DNA from: an uncultured bacterium
Lineage (GTDB): Bacteria; Verrucomicrobiota; Kiritimatiellia; CAIKKV01; CAITUY01
NCBI GenBank assembly: GCA_903958395.1
Contig: CAJBSZ010000299.1
Span: forward strand, 1-57,986
DNA: 57,986 nucleotides
Direction: 5' to 3'
Made by a program: the position numbers and the translations under genes. Positions 19,201 to 26,947 of this stretch are shown piece by piece (position 1 is the stretch's first letter; each line of letters opens with the position of its first letter). Under the pieces are notes generated by a model. The model worked only from the letters and a program-made list of their open reading frames with translations, did no database searches and was not told the origin of the DNA.

Positions 19201-20989
19201 GTTTCGGATCAAACCCGTTATGGAGTTCCCATCCATCGGGAAGACCATCATTATCGGTATCGGGCGAATTCGGATCCGTGCCATGGAGGCACTCCTCGAG
19301 ATTTGAGGCTCCATCCTGATCCAGATCCCCGCCATTCACCTGATCCAGATTGCCAAACTGCGCCCGCTCCCAATCATCCGGTAGTGTGTCGCCATCCAAA
19401 GACAATCCGGCAGGCACGTTTGTGCTCACGCTGAATTGGTCCAAGCCACCCGACCCACCCTCCATGGCAAACTCGTGGAGTTCGCTTGCGGGGATGCCGA
19501 AACCCAGATCCTCAGCCACCTTCATGCCATTGAGACAGATGAGCCAGCGTTGGGCGGCGAAGTCCATGCTGATCGAGAGTCGGACCCAACTCTCCTGTTT
19601 GACAGGCGGTACATTCGTGAGTGTCACCCATTTCTGGCCTGCGGGCTTGCGCCCATCCTGAACAACCAGCCTACCTTGGGGATCGAACAGGAAGGCGGCC
19701 GCTTGATTGGTCATGTCTTGGGGGATGTCAGCCACCTTTGCCACGGCATGGAAATCCACCCACGAAATCTGGTCGGGCAGTTGGGCGAAAAGACGGCGCA
19801 CCTGAGAGGTTACATAGCCGGAGTTGTATCGGACAGCCTGTTCGCCCTCCCAGACAACACCGGTCTGCACAAGAGCCGTGTTGATCGGGCTTGCGATCCA
19901 GCCATTCTGACCATTGACATCACCCACCTGCACCGTGTCGGTTTCAAACTGCTCCAAAAACGGAAGTCTGGTGAAAGAATTGGAGGAATAAGGATCGAGC
20001 CCCAACGCCCGTTCAGCGGCGTCACTCATGCCATCCCCATCGGAGTCTGGATCTGCCATTGTGATATTGATGCTGCCGGTGTTGCCGGTGAGAACCAATG
20101 AGACGGGGTTTGTACTGCCGAAAGTCAGGTATTCCCCGCGGGGTTCCCAGTCATCCGCAACCCCATTGTCGTTCACATCCCGATAGGCCCGGGGATGCCA
20201 GGTTTTCCGCAGAGGTAAACCGGCCAGCGTATAGATCCCGGGCATTCCGAGGGTCAGGTAATGCGCCGAGACCCAGTCTGCGGCATTGGTCGTCGCCAGC
20301 ACATGGATCACTCCCGTCTGGACGCCCGCATAAAACACCTGTCCGGTGATGGCGGCACAGGGCACCGAAAGCGCTGAATCAGGGTCGCTCCCCAAAGCCA
20401 ATTCCTCGGAATCAGCATACCCATCATCATCGCGATCAGACGAAAGCAGGGTGTCGAAAATCGTCATCGCCCCGGCATCACGCCTGAGCCGGATCCCCAC
20501 CGCGTTGGTATGGAGACTGAAGGGAATGGTAAACGTCCTGCTCGTCACCCCGCCATTTCCAGAAAGCAGGTTATTGAAAAGATTGGAGGTAAAAACAGGT
20601 TCGTTCGGTTCATTCGTCCCGGGAAACGCATAAAGATCCAGCATCATCGTTGCATTGCTATGATCCACATAATCCAACTGCATCAGCACGTTGTTTGTAA
20701 GGCGGAACCGGTCCACCTCAATGTTCAAGGAGGCTACATTGGTGTCCCCGGCCTCAACAATCCAGGCGGGCATATTGGTGTCCCACGCGCCGCCAATTTT
20801 GAACGCCGACACCATCCACTCCGGCCAGGGCGAAAACAGGACATCCTCATTGCTGACACAGGTTGAGTCACCCCATGGGATCAAGGCATCGGTAACGGCA
20901 TTGCTGGAGGGGTCATCCGCCAAGGATGGCTGCACACCGTGCAACAGGCTCAAAGTGAGGGCACAACAAATCCACATCCATCTTCTCAT
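13223..20989 (-). CDS. Giant secreted protein with TSP3-type calcium repeats and PATR repeats
   Basis: 2588 residues with a Sec signal peptide (cleavage likely after SLA at about 24). In order: a beta-sandwich N-terminal region; a LamG/concanavalin-like domain at about 340-525; a block of DxDxDG thrombospondin type 3/EF-like repeats at about 530-735 (DTDNDGLPDGWE, DSDGDGLTNLQEY); three and a half autotransporter-associated beta-strand repeats at about 865-1390 (TGAGILELTGTNTFSG type); a second DxDxDG block at 1517-1650; three copies of a beta-sandwich plus DxDxDG module at about 1656-2240; and Ig-like C-terminal domains. No autotransporter barrel, LPXTG or PEP-CTERM tail is visible. It is probably a calcium-stiffened surface or matrix protein. 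AAAGG lies ahead of the ATG. It heads the operon that includes the RHS gene. Confidence 0.88.
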   Translation of the reverse strand: MRRWMWICCALTLSLLHGVQPSLADDPSSNAVTDALIPWGDSTCVSNEDVLFSPWPEWMVSAFKIGGAWDTNMPAWIVEAGDTNVASLNIEVDRFRLTNNVLMQLDYVDHSNATMMLDLYAFPGTNEPNEPVFTSNLFNNLLSGNGGVTSRTFTIPFSLHTNAVGIRLRRDAGAMTIFDTLLSSDRDDDGYADSEELALGSDPDSALSVPCAAITGQVFYAGVQTGVIHVLATTNAADWVSAHYLTLGMPGIYTLAGLPLRKTWHPRAYRDVNDNGVADDWEPRGEYLTFGSTNPVSLVLTGNTGSINITMADPDSDGDGMSDAAERALGLDPYSSNSFTRLPFLEQFETDTVQVGDVNGQNGWIASPINTALVQTGVVWEGEQAVRYNSGYVTSQVRRLFAQLPDQISWVDFHAVAKVADIPQDMTNQAAAFLFDPQGRLVVQDGRKPAGQKWVTLTNVPPVKQESWVRLSISMDFAAQRWLICLNGMKVAEDLGFGIPASELHEFAMEGGSGGLDQFSVSTNVPAGLSLDGDTLPDDWERAQFGNLDQVNGGDLDQDGASNLEECLHGTDPNSPDTDNDGLPDGWELHNGFDPKHDIEANLDSDGDGLTNLQEYQLGTNHNSPDTDGDDMPDKWEVDHQLNPLVNDAAQDGDADGLANSVEFQKGADPQDPDSDGDGLLDGAEINTYKTNPNCVDSDGDGLPDAWEVTNGTAPDLADAAADMDGDGMSNMEEYLRGTPPANVTNALKRLTWSGVLATGTWTEASWLNSPPDYPGATEDACLVSNVLLVVNDSQKVNVLQVSKGEIQVGGTLAPYSVVLSNGVLSSSGTGLIESPNTNRTAGRFAFEMVAGTNSAVLTGAGASLRKSGSGSVLVTGLNYYSGRTQLDAGVLRAQDGAGLPSGSQLCFNGGILGATGLFSRTIGSSTGMVYWTGNGGFAALGGPLAVRLNGGAAIEWNSTNGFNGKLLYLGSTVADNLTDLQNPISLKGNYTVQVDDNTASTQDVARLSGPIDNGDATARGLNKTGAGILELTGTNTFSGTFTLSGGLLRAQDGRNIPGPSLLAINGGVMETLGTISRSVVNAAGGVYWSNNGGFAARGGALTLALASGQTLNWAALTNGFNARTLVFGSTTADDMTELPNSIELRGDRTVQVNDNPASPADLFRLSGPIANGDATPRKLTKTGSGVLQLTGTNSYSGATVLSAGTLCANDGQGLPGVSLLQFNGGVLESEGAFSRAITNTAASVYWSGNGGFAAKGGPLTVSLNSGMSINFGSTNDGFSGKTLFLGSATADSLVELTNPLMLFANRIIQVDDNPFASTDFARVSGVISNGDATARALSKYGKGLLELTATNTFTGNAYVNAGTLRISGSIASLATVYTNATLAGSGTVKGFNLANGAILAPGGDQAGTLWSSAAVTFGSNSVYQWKMGVTNHDVMVVSGNVTLARCRLQLREFGGCTEPDSRLTFLRYTGTVSSVTNFVIDTSLVEGLTNWDASGAMVVHDATAKRFYITGLRVTPLHDSDGDGMDDLWETQNGLDPADPADAQGDADGDGLTNLEEFHLRLLPGCVDSDNDGLADGWEVARGTDPAENDSQSDPDDDGLSNLLECQFGTWPLMADSDADGLNDGEEALIFKTDPLNVDSDGDETPDRVDLVTLNGVDTSSRTGQWATNGTAVVSLSSTNARLEYAVNVVQPDMYRLCVELDNNGSTLTTALVFRLQVLVDNLPCGWLRAVTWSNAVTRTGLALPWLTPGPHTLRLAWLDDKSTNKVLEVRQIVLQQVDGPDADQNSRQDGVDALLATGMDTDGDGLSDKDELDVYGTDPLRRDTDGDTLGDGEEVVLFGTNPLMASSGTNGVPDAVLVEEKNGVDSAKREQWHITCPWSEQGPVLVNPGASARVSYDFAVSNAAMYRFGVQLRNINDDPPDNYKFKVMVSVDGISNSVVEIFADMDLSGTGYVRTPWLTPGTHRITLQWLNDASALGRAATLGLEKILLYAVNAPDSDGNGFQDWMQATLESAADSDGDGLADNDEVRVYGTNPLSKDTDGDGLSDKDEITHGTNPNLTDTDSDGVLDGEEVWESLTDPLAAEFDGSVVDVDVVPGVQTNQAAGTWVAQGSGIESTSLRGCVDYVLNSPTGDVYRIKVNATHYFKNSSCSPVVPIGESDVQLYIDGRYLGKKHLVASDGIYDSVECFTPWLASGPHTVQVFWENVHTRLSVRIKDVRLQQLGGPDANGNGIKDWVEATVMAQSGWESPPAGSVVSPVCLEGKARFIDMMTLTSGGITGVVNNGVLGRWYADVPLATTGPTPITVSYQGGSVVRSNTVSWVALNLLSSGNMTIRKNDALKLTAFPEGETNGVVQVLVDGFTNAMTTVDEPVICVFTHGGKYTLTGIHDAEVCQTNSITVTVMDGAFPSEPPACMIGASRNWVCTNMPVDVALESDPSVTLNWTNQTATLRMSAINEDHYLVSRLYPNGPILASTRLDGFWVQGAVDTYVWVVERYPDSQVWANTMVTKRVPPTVSIQIHIFAAGVTFDDMTMDRWLLVQDLGATGDYTFRMIHPNSVTSSTCHTIKAYQGGEFIGEAYYGGILMPAE
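16921..18395 (-). repeat. Tandem PATR repeats of about 475 bp inside the giant gene
   Basis: Four units begin near 18395, 17920, 17440 and 16970 (read on minus), about 475 bp or 158 residues apart. Each carries a KxGxGxLxLTGTNxxSG motif, a YWxxNGGFAAxGGPL motif, LxxGSxxAD and a DNxAS...LSGPIxNGDATAR end. The last unit is truncated and runs into a different sequence. The units have diverged, so this is an old duplication rather than a recent one. Confidence 0.7.
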
Positions 20990-21191
20990 GGCGACCTTTC
21001 GCGTGATTCATAACAGCGAGGCCCCCATTTCCTCACTCCAACTAATTGGTTGTTAGGCTACCTTCCTTCGCTCAACATTATCAAGCCTGTAATAGACAGT
21101 CTGGAAATAGTAGCATCGGAACATGCGATTTTGCTGACACGGCCTTATTGCATTTTTGATGGTGAAAAAAGTTGTTTTCTGAATAATTGCA

Positions 21192-22568
21192 ATGCTTATG
21201 AATACATCCGGCATAGAAACCATTGCGGCGATTGCCACGGCGCCGGGAGAAGGCGCCGTGTCGATTGTGAGGGTGTCGGGCCCCGGGAGCCTGGCGATTG
21301 CCGACCGGCTTTTCAAGGGCAAGGCTCCCCTGCCCTCGTTTCGACCCGGGGGTTCCTTTGTGCATGGACTCCTTGAGGGGCCAGCGGGAGTGACTGATGA
21401 GGTCATTCTCCTGATCTATAGGGCGCCACACAGTTATACACGGGAAGATGCCGTTGAAATACAGGGACATGGGGGTTCTGCGGCGGCAAAACGTATTCTC
21501 CGGGCGGTTCTGGATGCGGGAGCCCGGTTAGCCGAACCCGGTGAATTCACAAAACGGGCTTTTTTAAGCGGCCGGATTGATCTTGTTCAGGCGGAGGCCG
21601 TGCTGGATCTCATCCGGGCCCGGACCGATCGGGCCGCCCAGGCGGCTCTGGAACAACTGAACGGACGTTTAAGCGGGGCTTTCAATGCTCTTTACGATAA
21701 AACGCTGGTCGCGTGCGGCGATCTTGAGTCAACACTGGATTTCTCCGAGGATGAACTTCCGGCGACCTTAATGGCTGATGTTGCACTAAAATTGAAGAGC
21801 ATCAGAGCCGAATTTAAACGACTTCTTGACTCCTGGGACGAAGGTCATGTTCTCAGAGAGGGCGCCAGCGTCGCCATCGCAGGACGGCCTAATGTTGGAA
21901 AATCAACCCTTCTGAACGCCCTTCTTGGCAAGGAAAGAGCTATCGTTACCCCACTTGCCGGAACCACGCGCGACACGATTGAGGAACAGATAACCATTGA
22001 TGGCTATCTAGTCCGAATATGCGACACAGCCGGCCTTCGCGATTCCTCGTGTCTGATCGAGCAGGATGGAATCCGTCGCGCCAGAGAGCTCGTTCTTCAA
22101 TCAGACTTGATTATTTACGTCGTTGATGGATCCCTTCCCTTCAGCCAAGAAGACAGGGATCACCTTGCAAGGCTTCAAAAACATAAGACAATTATAGTAA
22201 TCAATAAATCTGATATATCAATAAACGAAACAGTTAAGCCTCTTGCGTCCGACTGGTCAGTCCGATATATCAGTGCCGCTCGGTCAGAGGGATTGGAAGA
22301 CCTCAAAAAAGGAATCATTGAGCATCTTGGTGTTCGGGAGGGCATCCCCCATCATGCCGTGATATCCGAACGCCATCGCCATCTTCTGATTTCAGCACAC
22401 AAGGATATCGTCGAAGCCGGGTTGATTCTCTCGCGAGCTGAGGCGGATCCGACCTTGGCTGCCTCGCGACTCAGAATGGCTCTTGAAACACTGGGGACAG
22501 TCACCGGCCGGATTTATCACGAGGAACTTCTCAATAACATCTTTAGCCGATTCTGTATTGGGAAGTAA
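21192..22568 (+). CDS. mnmE: tRNA modification GTPase MnmE
   Basis: 458 residues, the usual length. With MnmG it makes the 5-(carboxymethyl)aminomethyl modification at U34 of certain tRNAs, in the cytoplasm. The N-terminal folate-binding domain (1-120) and helical domain are recognisable ([30 protein letters not shown]). The inserted G domain has G1 [10 protein letters not shown]2 GTTRDT, G3 DTAG and G4 NKSD. The C-terminus ends in the catalytic CIGK. ATG at 21192 or 21198 could start; no strong ribosome site is visible. Its stop overlaps the mnmG start by one base (TAATG), so the two subunits are coupled. It is divergent from the giant surface-protein gene. Confidence 0.97.
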   Translation: MLMNTSGIETIAAIATAPGEGAVSIVRVSGPGSLAIADRLFKGKAPLPSFRPGGSFVHGLLEGPAGVTDEVILLIYRAPHSYTREDAVEIQGHGGSAAAKRILRAVLDAGARLAEPGEFTKRAFLSGRIDLVQAEAVLDLIRARTDRAAQAALEQLNGRLSGAFNALYDKTLVACGDLESTLDFSEDELPATLMADVALKLKSIRAEFKRLLDSWDEGHVLREGASVAIAGRPNVGKSTLLNALLGKERAIVTPLAGTTRDTIEEQITIDGYLVRICDTAGLRDSSCLIEQDGIRRARELVLQSDLIIYVVDGSLPFSQEDRDHLARLQKHKTIIVINKSDISINETVKPLASDWSVRYISAARSEGLEDLKKGIIEHLGVREGIPHHAVISERHRHLLISAHKDIVEAGLILSRAEADPTLAASRLRMALETLGTVTGRIYHEELLNNIFSRFCIGK

Positions 22569-24559
22569 TGAATTCCTTTGAAGTCATAGTGATCGGCGCT
22601 GGCCATGCTGGGTGCGAAGCGGCGCTGGCAGCCGCCAGGATGGGCGCCAAAACGGCACTGGTAACCCTGGAACGCGCGGCTATAGCCAGGATGTCGTGCA
22701 ATCCCTCCATCGGCGGGATAGCCAAGTCTCACATTGTTTGCGAGCTGGATGCGCTTGGTGGCGAGATGGGTAAAAACAGCGATTACACGGGAATCCAGTT
22801 CCGCACTCTGAACACCAAGAAGGGACCCGCAGTTCAGGCGTTCCGAACCCAGTGTGACAAACACGCCTATTCCGCGCGGATGCAGCGGGTAACCGGAACC
22901 GCCCGTCACCTCACGATTCTTGAAGCACTCGTTGAGGGTCTGTGGATTGAAAACGGAAGTTTACGGGGGATTATTCTTTCAGACGGCTCAAAAATCGAGG
23001 GCAAAGCGGTTATTTTGACTGCCGGAACCTTTCTGAGAGGGATGATTCATATCGGAAGAACCGCATTCCCAGGAGGAAGGAAGGGTGAACCGGCCGCAAA
23101 CCAGCTCAGCATCTCCCTTGAAAAACTCGGATTCAGGCTCGGCAGGCTGAAAACCGGCACGCCACCTCGATTACACAGGGATAGTATTGATTGGGGGAAA
23201 ACAACGGAACAGCCAGGCGAGATCCCACCACCATTCTTTTCCTATGAAATCGGTATGAACCTGTCTGTGTTCCACGTGGAACAGGAGCGAGGGGTCAGGG
23301 TTCAGGGTTCAGGGTTCAGGGTTCAGGGGTTAGGGGTTGGGGATCAGGGGTCGGTGGGCAGGGAGGGAAATGCTGGTATTGCTGCTTCTGACTCCTGTAT
23401 TCTGCCTTCAGCCTCCTCACCGCTGTTCCACGTGGAACAATCCTGCTTGCGGCCTTGGAAACCTGGATCTGACCAACTACCCTGCCATATTACGCATACC
23501 ACTCCGGAAACGCACCAGATTATCCGCGATAATCTTGATAAAAGCGCCCTGTATGGCGGAGTGATCACGGGAACGGGGGCGCGATATTGTCCGTCAATCG
23601 AGGACAAGATCGTCAAATTCGCCGACAAGGATGAGCATCATATCTTTCTGGAGCCTGAAGGAAGAACCACTCCGGAGATCTATCCCAATGGAACCTCAAA
23701 CAGTCTTCCGGAGAATGTCCAGGTGGCGATGATTCATTCTATCCCCGGCCTGGAGAATGCCTTGTTTACCAATCTGGCCTATGCGATTGAATATGACTAT
23801 TCTGATCCGACCCAGTTGACCCACACCCTGGAATCCAAACTGGTGGAGCATCTTTATCTCGCGGGACAGATCAATGGCACCACGGGTTATGAGGAGGCCG
23901 CGGGGCAGGGGTTTGTCGCCGGGGTCAATGCCGTTCTGAAACTTCGAGGGGAGCCGTCCTTCGTGCTGGGGCGGGGCGACGCCTATATCGGGGTATTGAT
24001 TGATGATCTTGTGACGAAGGGAACGAATGAACCCTATCGGATGTTTACCTCGCGGGCGGAGCATCGTCTGCTGCTCCGGCAGGATAATGCGCTTTTCAGA
24101 ATGCTCCCTTTCGCAAAGACCATTGGGATTGTTCCTGAGCGTGATATTCACACTTTTGAGCGACTTCAGTCCGACATTAATCATGAACTTCATCGGCTCC
24201 AGACAACCCATCACGAAGGTCAGTCTTTGATGCAACATCTTCGTAGAACGGAGGTTACGTATAGAAACCTTCCGAAGTCGCCAATAACGGACCGATTGGT
24301 CACTTCTCAGGTTGAGATTCTGGTTAAGTATGCCGGCTATATTGCCCGGGAGCAGCAACAGATTGAAAAGGCGCGATCCCTGGAGGATCAGCGAATCCCG
24401 GATTGGATCGATTACGATCAATTACAGGTCCTCCGTTTCGAGTGCCGCGAAAAGTTGAAACGAATTCGTCCTGAAACCCTGGGGCAGGCATCCCGAATCT
24501 CAGGAGTGACCCCGGCCGATCTCTCGATCCTGGCGGTGATGATGAAAAGAGGTCGGTAG
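22568..24559 (+). CDS. mnmG: tRNA uridine modification enzyme MnmG (GidA) with an extra loop
   Basis: 663 residues against a usual 620-630. It is the FAD-dependent partner of MnmE. The Rossmann motif [19 protein letters not shown] is at residues 8-26, [13 protein letters not shown] follows, and the central [17 protein letters not shown] and C-terminal helical domain are intact. Between FFSYEIG and PCHITHT, where relatives have a short loop, there are about 70 extra residues (about 229-300). They are encoded by two perfect parS palindromes flanking GGGTTCA tandem repeats and unrelated sequence, all in frame. The loop is low-complexity ([11 protein letters not shown]) and probably surface-exposed, so the enzyme may stay active. 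The gene is translationally coupled to mnmE and converges on dciA. Confidence 0.96.
   Translation: MNSFEVIVIGAGHAGCEAALAAARMGAKTALVTLERAAIARMSCNPSIGGIAKSHIVCELDALGGEMGKNSDYTGIQFRTLNTKKGPAVQAFRTQCDKHAYSARMQRVTGTARHLTILEALVEGLWIENGSLRGIILSDGSKIEGKAVILTAGTFLRGMIHIGRTAFPGGRKGEPAANQLSISLEKLGFRLGRLKTGTPPRLHRDSIDWGKTTEQPGEIPPPFFSYEIGMNLSVFHVEQERGVRVQGSGFRVQGLGVGDQGSVGREGNAGIAASDSCILPSASSPLFHVEQSCLRPWKPGSDQLPCHITHTTPETHQIIRDNLDKSALYGGVITGTGARYCPSIEDKIVKFADKDEHHIFLEPEGRTTPEIYPNGTSNSLPENVQVAMIHSIPGLENALFTNLAYAIEYDYSDPTQLTHTLESKLVEHLYLAGQINGTTGYEEAAGQGFVAGVNAVLKLRGEPSFVLGRGDAYIGVLIDDLVTKGTNEPYRMFTSRAEHRLLLRQDNALFRMLPFAKTIGIVPERDIHTFERLQSDINHELHRLQTTHHEGQSLMQHLRRTEVTYRNLPKSPITDRLVTSQVEILVKYAGYIAREQQQIEKARSLEDQRIPDWIDYDQLQVLRFECREKLKRIRPETLGQASRISGVTPADLSILAVMMKRGR
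23268..23283. promoter_or_regulatory. parS site 1 (ParB-binding centromere), inside mnmG
   Basis: TGTTCCACGTGGAACA is a perfect 16-bp palindrome that matches the bacterial parS consensus in its core (GTTNCACGTGNAAC). ParB binds such sites near the replication origin to segregate the chromosome. It is read in frame as VFHVEQ within mnmG. dnaA lies about 5 kb away. Confidence 0.85.
23291..23352. repeat. GGGTTCA tandem microrepeat inside mnmG
   Basis: Four or more near-perfect GGGTTCA heptamers, flanked by degenerate GGGGTCA, GGGGTTA and GGGATCA versions, lie between the two parS sites. A 7-bp unit cycles through all three frames, and here every frame used is free of stops. The heptamer number is likely to vary between strains. 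Confidence 0.7.
23424..23439. promoter_or_regulatory. parS site 2, inside mnmG
   Basis: A second, identical TGTTCCACGTGGAACA palindrome 156 bp after the first, an exact multiple of three, so it reads as LFHVEQ in the same frame. Two sites at this spacing would give a strong ParB nucleation point. No parA or parB gene is in the window. Confidence 0.85.
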
Positions 24560-24580
24560 CGTCCCACTGGACACAGGTTA

Positions 24581-24940
24581 TTAGGGTTTTCCGGGATCGA
24601 GCTGAAGGCGGATCGAGAGAATTTTATCGCGCCCGAACGTCGTCTGTAATTTGGCCAGCAACTCCTTCTGGATCCGATGGAGTTCGCTCAGCCAGGGCGA
24701 GCTATCCACGAAAATCGTCAGGTTTTTGTTGGTCAAAATTCCAGGCCGGGTATGGGCGGAAATCACTTTACCCACGGCTGTAGCCCATTGTTCCTCAAGA
24801 ATTCCCATCTTGCACTGGTCATCCAATTTCACCGCCTTCAGCATGGTGCCGATCAATTTACCGATGGGGATTCCGCCATCGGCCATGGGGCCGGGCTGCT
24901 GCCTGGACTGGCGGGGAGATTTATAATAGGCGGCTGACAT
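24581..24940 (-). CDS. dciA: DciA-like (DUF721) protein, predicted replicative helicase loader
   Basis: About 119 residues from the ATG at 24940; the open frame reaches 24988. The C-terminal two thirds resemble DUF721/DciA: a helical LEEQWATAVGKVISAHTRPGILTNKNLTIFVDSSPWLSELHRIQKELL segment, described here by its ends (LEEQWATAVG and LHRIQKELL). DciA helps load DnaB helicase at the origin in most bacteria that lack DnaC. The setting suits this, since dnaN and dnaA lie upstream on the same strand. No ribosome site is clear at either start. It follows the tsf terminator by about 50 bp, so it may have its own promoter. Confidence 0.75.
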   Translation of the reverse strand: MSAAYYKSPRQSRQQPGPMADGGIPIGKLIGTMLKAVKLDDQCKMGILEEQWATAVGKVISAHTRPGILTNKNLTIFVDSSPWLSELHRIQKELLAKLQTTFGRDKILSIRLQLDPGKP

Positions 24941-24988
24941 GAGAAGGGTATAGCGTGAATAAGCCCGCCTTGTCGAGCAGGCAGGCAC

Positions 24989-25018
24989 AAAAAAACGGGC
25001 AGGGAAAATCCCTGCCCG
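24989..25018 (-). terminator. Rho-independent terminator after tsf
   Basis: On the minus strand a 10-bp perfect stem (CGGGCAGGGA paired with its complement, 3-nt loop) is followed by seven T. It lies 30 bp after the tsf stop and should end the rpsB-tsf transcript. Confidence 0.85.
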
Positions 25019-25047
25019 CGTAGGCCATGATCAGAGGGTCTTCGTGT

Positions 25048-25881
25048 TTACTCGCCGAGCTGCCAGCGGACAAAGCGCCGGAGGGTGAGCGTATCGCCCA
25101 CTTCCTTGCCCTTGGCCTCAAGCAGTTTGGTCACGGAAATATCCGGTTCCTTGACGAAGCCCTGATCCACCAGGCAGACCTGCTCGTAGAACTTGCGGAT
25201 CTTTCCATCCACAATCTTATCCACGATGTTGGCCGGCTTACCCGTCACCTGCTTGGCGTAGATGTCACGCTCCGCAGTCAGGATATCGGCAGGAATCTCT
25301 GCTGAAACCAGGTATTTGGGATTGCACGCCGCAATATGAAGCGTGAGATCCTTCGACAAGGCCTGCACCACCGGACTCGCGGCGGTGTCTCCCTTGCTGA
25401 ACCCGAGTTCCAGCATGACGCCCAGCTTGCCGTTCAAGTGGATATAGGTGGCCACGAGCCCTGCGCCCTGAACGGTGTAGCGGACATTGCGCTTGGCTAC
25501 CAGATTTTCGCCGATTTCAGCCACTTTCGCCGCCATTTCGGCCTTGGTGGTTTCGGTGATGGTATTATCGGCCATTCCCAGCGCCTTTTCCGCCATCCCC
25601 TTGACGAACTTCTGGAAGTTCTCGTTCTTGGCCACAAAGTCGGTTTCGCTATTGATCTCAATCAACGCCCCGACCTTGCCGTCACCTGCGGCGGAAATCA
25701 GACCCTGATTGGCCGCACGGGTCGCCTTTTTGGCGGCAATCGCCACGCCGCGTTCGCGAAGCAGTCGGATCGCCGTATCCTTGTCACCGCCCGCTTCCAC
25801 CAGGGCACGCTTACATTCCATCATGCCGACATTGGTGGCTTCCCGTAATTCCTGAACCATTGCTGCTGTAATTTCAGCCAT
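25048..25881 (-). CDS. tsf: Translation elongation factor Ts
   Basis: 277 residues. EF-Ts exchanges GDP for GTP on EF-Tu in the cytoplasm. The N-terminal UBA-like domain is clear (VQELREATNVGMMECKRALV, then GDKDTAIRLLRERG), followed by the TDFVAKNENF signature and a duplicated core. The start is the ATG at 25881 with GAGGAG upstream, not the ATG two codons earlier. It lies 18 bp after rpsB, the near-universal rpsB-tsf pair, and ends at a strong terminator. Confidence 0.97.
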   Translation of the reverse strand: MAEITAAMVQELREATNVGMMECKRALVEAGGDKDTAIRLLRERGVAIAAKKATRAANQGLISAAGDGKVGALIEINSETDFVAKNENFQKFVKGMAEKALGMADNTITETTKAEMAAKVAEIGENLVAKRNVRYTVQGAGLVATYIHLNGKLGVMLELGFSKGDTAASPVVQALSKDLTLHIAACNPKYLVSAEIPADILTAERDIYAKQVTGKPANIVDKIVDGKIRKFYEQVCLVDQGFVKEPDISVTKLLEAKGKEVGDTLTLRRFVRWQLGE

Positions 25882-25899
25882 AATCAACTCCTCTATGTC

Positions 25900-26790
25900 T
25901 TAGGCTTGGGCCGGGGCTTCGGGAGCGGCTTCTGGGGTCACGGCTTGGGGCGCCTGATGCACGGGTGCACGACGGCGCGGGGCGCGGTCACCACGCGGTT
26001 TGCGGGGCCCTGAGGGACGATTTTCGTCGCCCCCGCCACTGCCTTGCTGGGCTTCACGTTTCTTGTTCTCCTCGACGGCAATCTTGGAGTATTCGGAGGC
26101 GCCCTTCTGGATCGAGACCGCCAAGGCGTCTGCGATCAGCCGGATCCCGCGAATGGCATCATCATTGCCGGGAATCGGGTAATCAATAGGCTCGGGATCG
26201 GTATTGGTATCCACAATGGCAATCACGGGGATGTGGAGGCGATTGGCCTCGGCCACCGCGATCGATTCGCGGTTGATATCGATCACGAACATCGCGCCGG
26301 GCTTTTCCGTCATGGTGGCCATACCGGAAAAGTTTTTGCGCAGTCGCTCAAGCTCGTGGCGGAGCACGGCCACTTCCTTTTTGGGCATCTTGTCAAACGA
26401 ACCATCCTGCTCCATTTTCGTGATCTGGTGCATATACTTGATACGCTTGCGAATGGTCGTGCTATTGGTCAGGGTCCCGCCCAGCCACCGGGTGGTGACA
26501 TAAGGCTGGCCGCAGGCCGTGGCAATGTCCAGAGTGACCTGCTGCGCCTGTTTCTTGGTCCCGACGAACAGGATCGGGCGGCCACGGGCGGCGGTCTCGT
26601 AGACGAACTGCTTGGCTTTCTCAAGCTGCGAGAGGGTCTTCGTGAGATCGATGATGTGAATCCCGTTGCGCTTGTCGAAGACAAACGGCTTCATCTTGGG
26701 ATTCCAACGCTTGGTCTGGTGACCGAAATGAAGACCTGCGTCGAGCAGATCCTTGACGGTAACATCCGCCGGTACTTGAACAGTATCCAT
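25900..26790 (-). CDS. rpsB: 30S ribosomal protein S2
   Basis: 296 residues, longer than the common 230-260. The core is canonical ([50 protein letters not shown]-like [20 protein letters not shown]). Residues 248-296 form a Gly/Pro/Arg/Ala-rich disordered tail ([13 protein letters not shown]) not needed for the fold; such tails are frequent in some PVC and alphaproteobacterial S2 proteins. The start is the ATG at 26790, with GGAGG five bases upstream; an earlier ATG at 26802 contains that ribosome site and is less likely. It is followed by tsf and lies downstream of dnaN. Confidence 0.97.
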   Translation of the reverse strand: MDTVQVPADVTVKDLLDAGLHFGHQTKRWNPKMKPFVFDKRNGIHIIDLTKTLSQLEKAKQFVYETAARGRPILFVGTKKQAQQVTLDIATACGQPYVTTRWLGGTLTNSTTIRKRIKYMHQITKMEQDGSFDKMPKKEVAVLRHELERLRKNFSGMATMTEKPGAMFVIDINRESIAVAEANRLHIPVIAIVDTNTDPEPIDYPIPGNDDAIRGIRLIADALAVSIQKGASEYSKIAVEENKKREAQQGSGGGDENRPSGPRKPRGDRAPRRRAPVHQAPQAVTPEAAPEAPAQA

Positions 26791-26810
26791 ACTTGCCTCC
26801 ATATTATTAA

Positions 26811-26828
26811 GTCCCGCTTAAGCAGGAC
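26811..26828. other. Palindrome in the rpsB leader
   Basis: GTCCCGCTTAAGCAGGAC is an 18-bp palindrome with one mismatched pair, about 20 bp before the rpsB start. It could be a leader hairpin for S2 autoregulation or an operator. Only the symmetry is seen. Confidence 0.3.
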
Positions 26829-26947
26829 AATCCGCTTTGGCTGCGCCGGAGAGCGCAACACTCGCTTCCGTCCGGACACTTTCCGGACTACAAGGCGGGG
26901 AATAATACGGATTTAGGATGAAGAGGCAAGAAATTTCGTTTATAAAA

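Noticed and set aside
23291-23352. GGGTTCA repeats as a CRISPR array
   Set aside because: The unit is 7 bp with no spacers and it is inside a coding frame.
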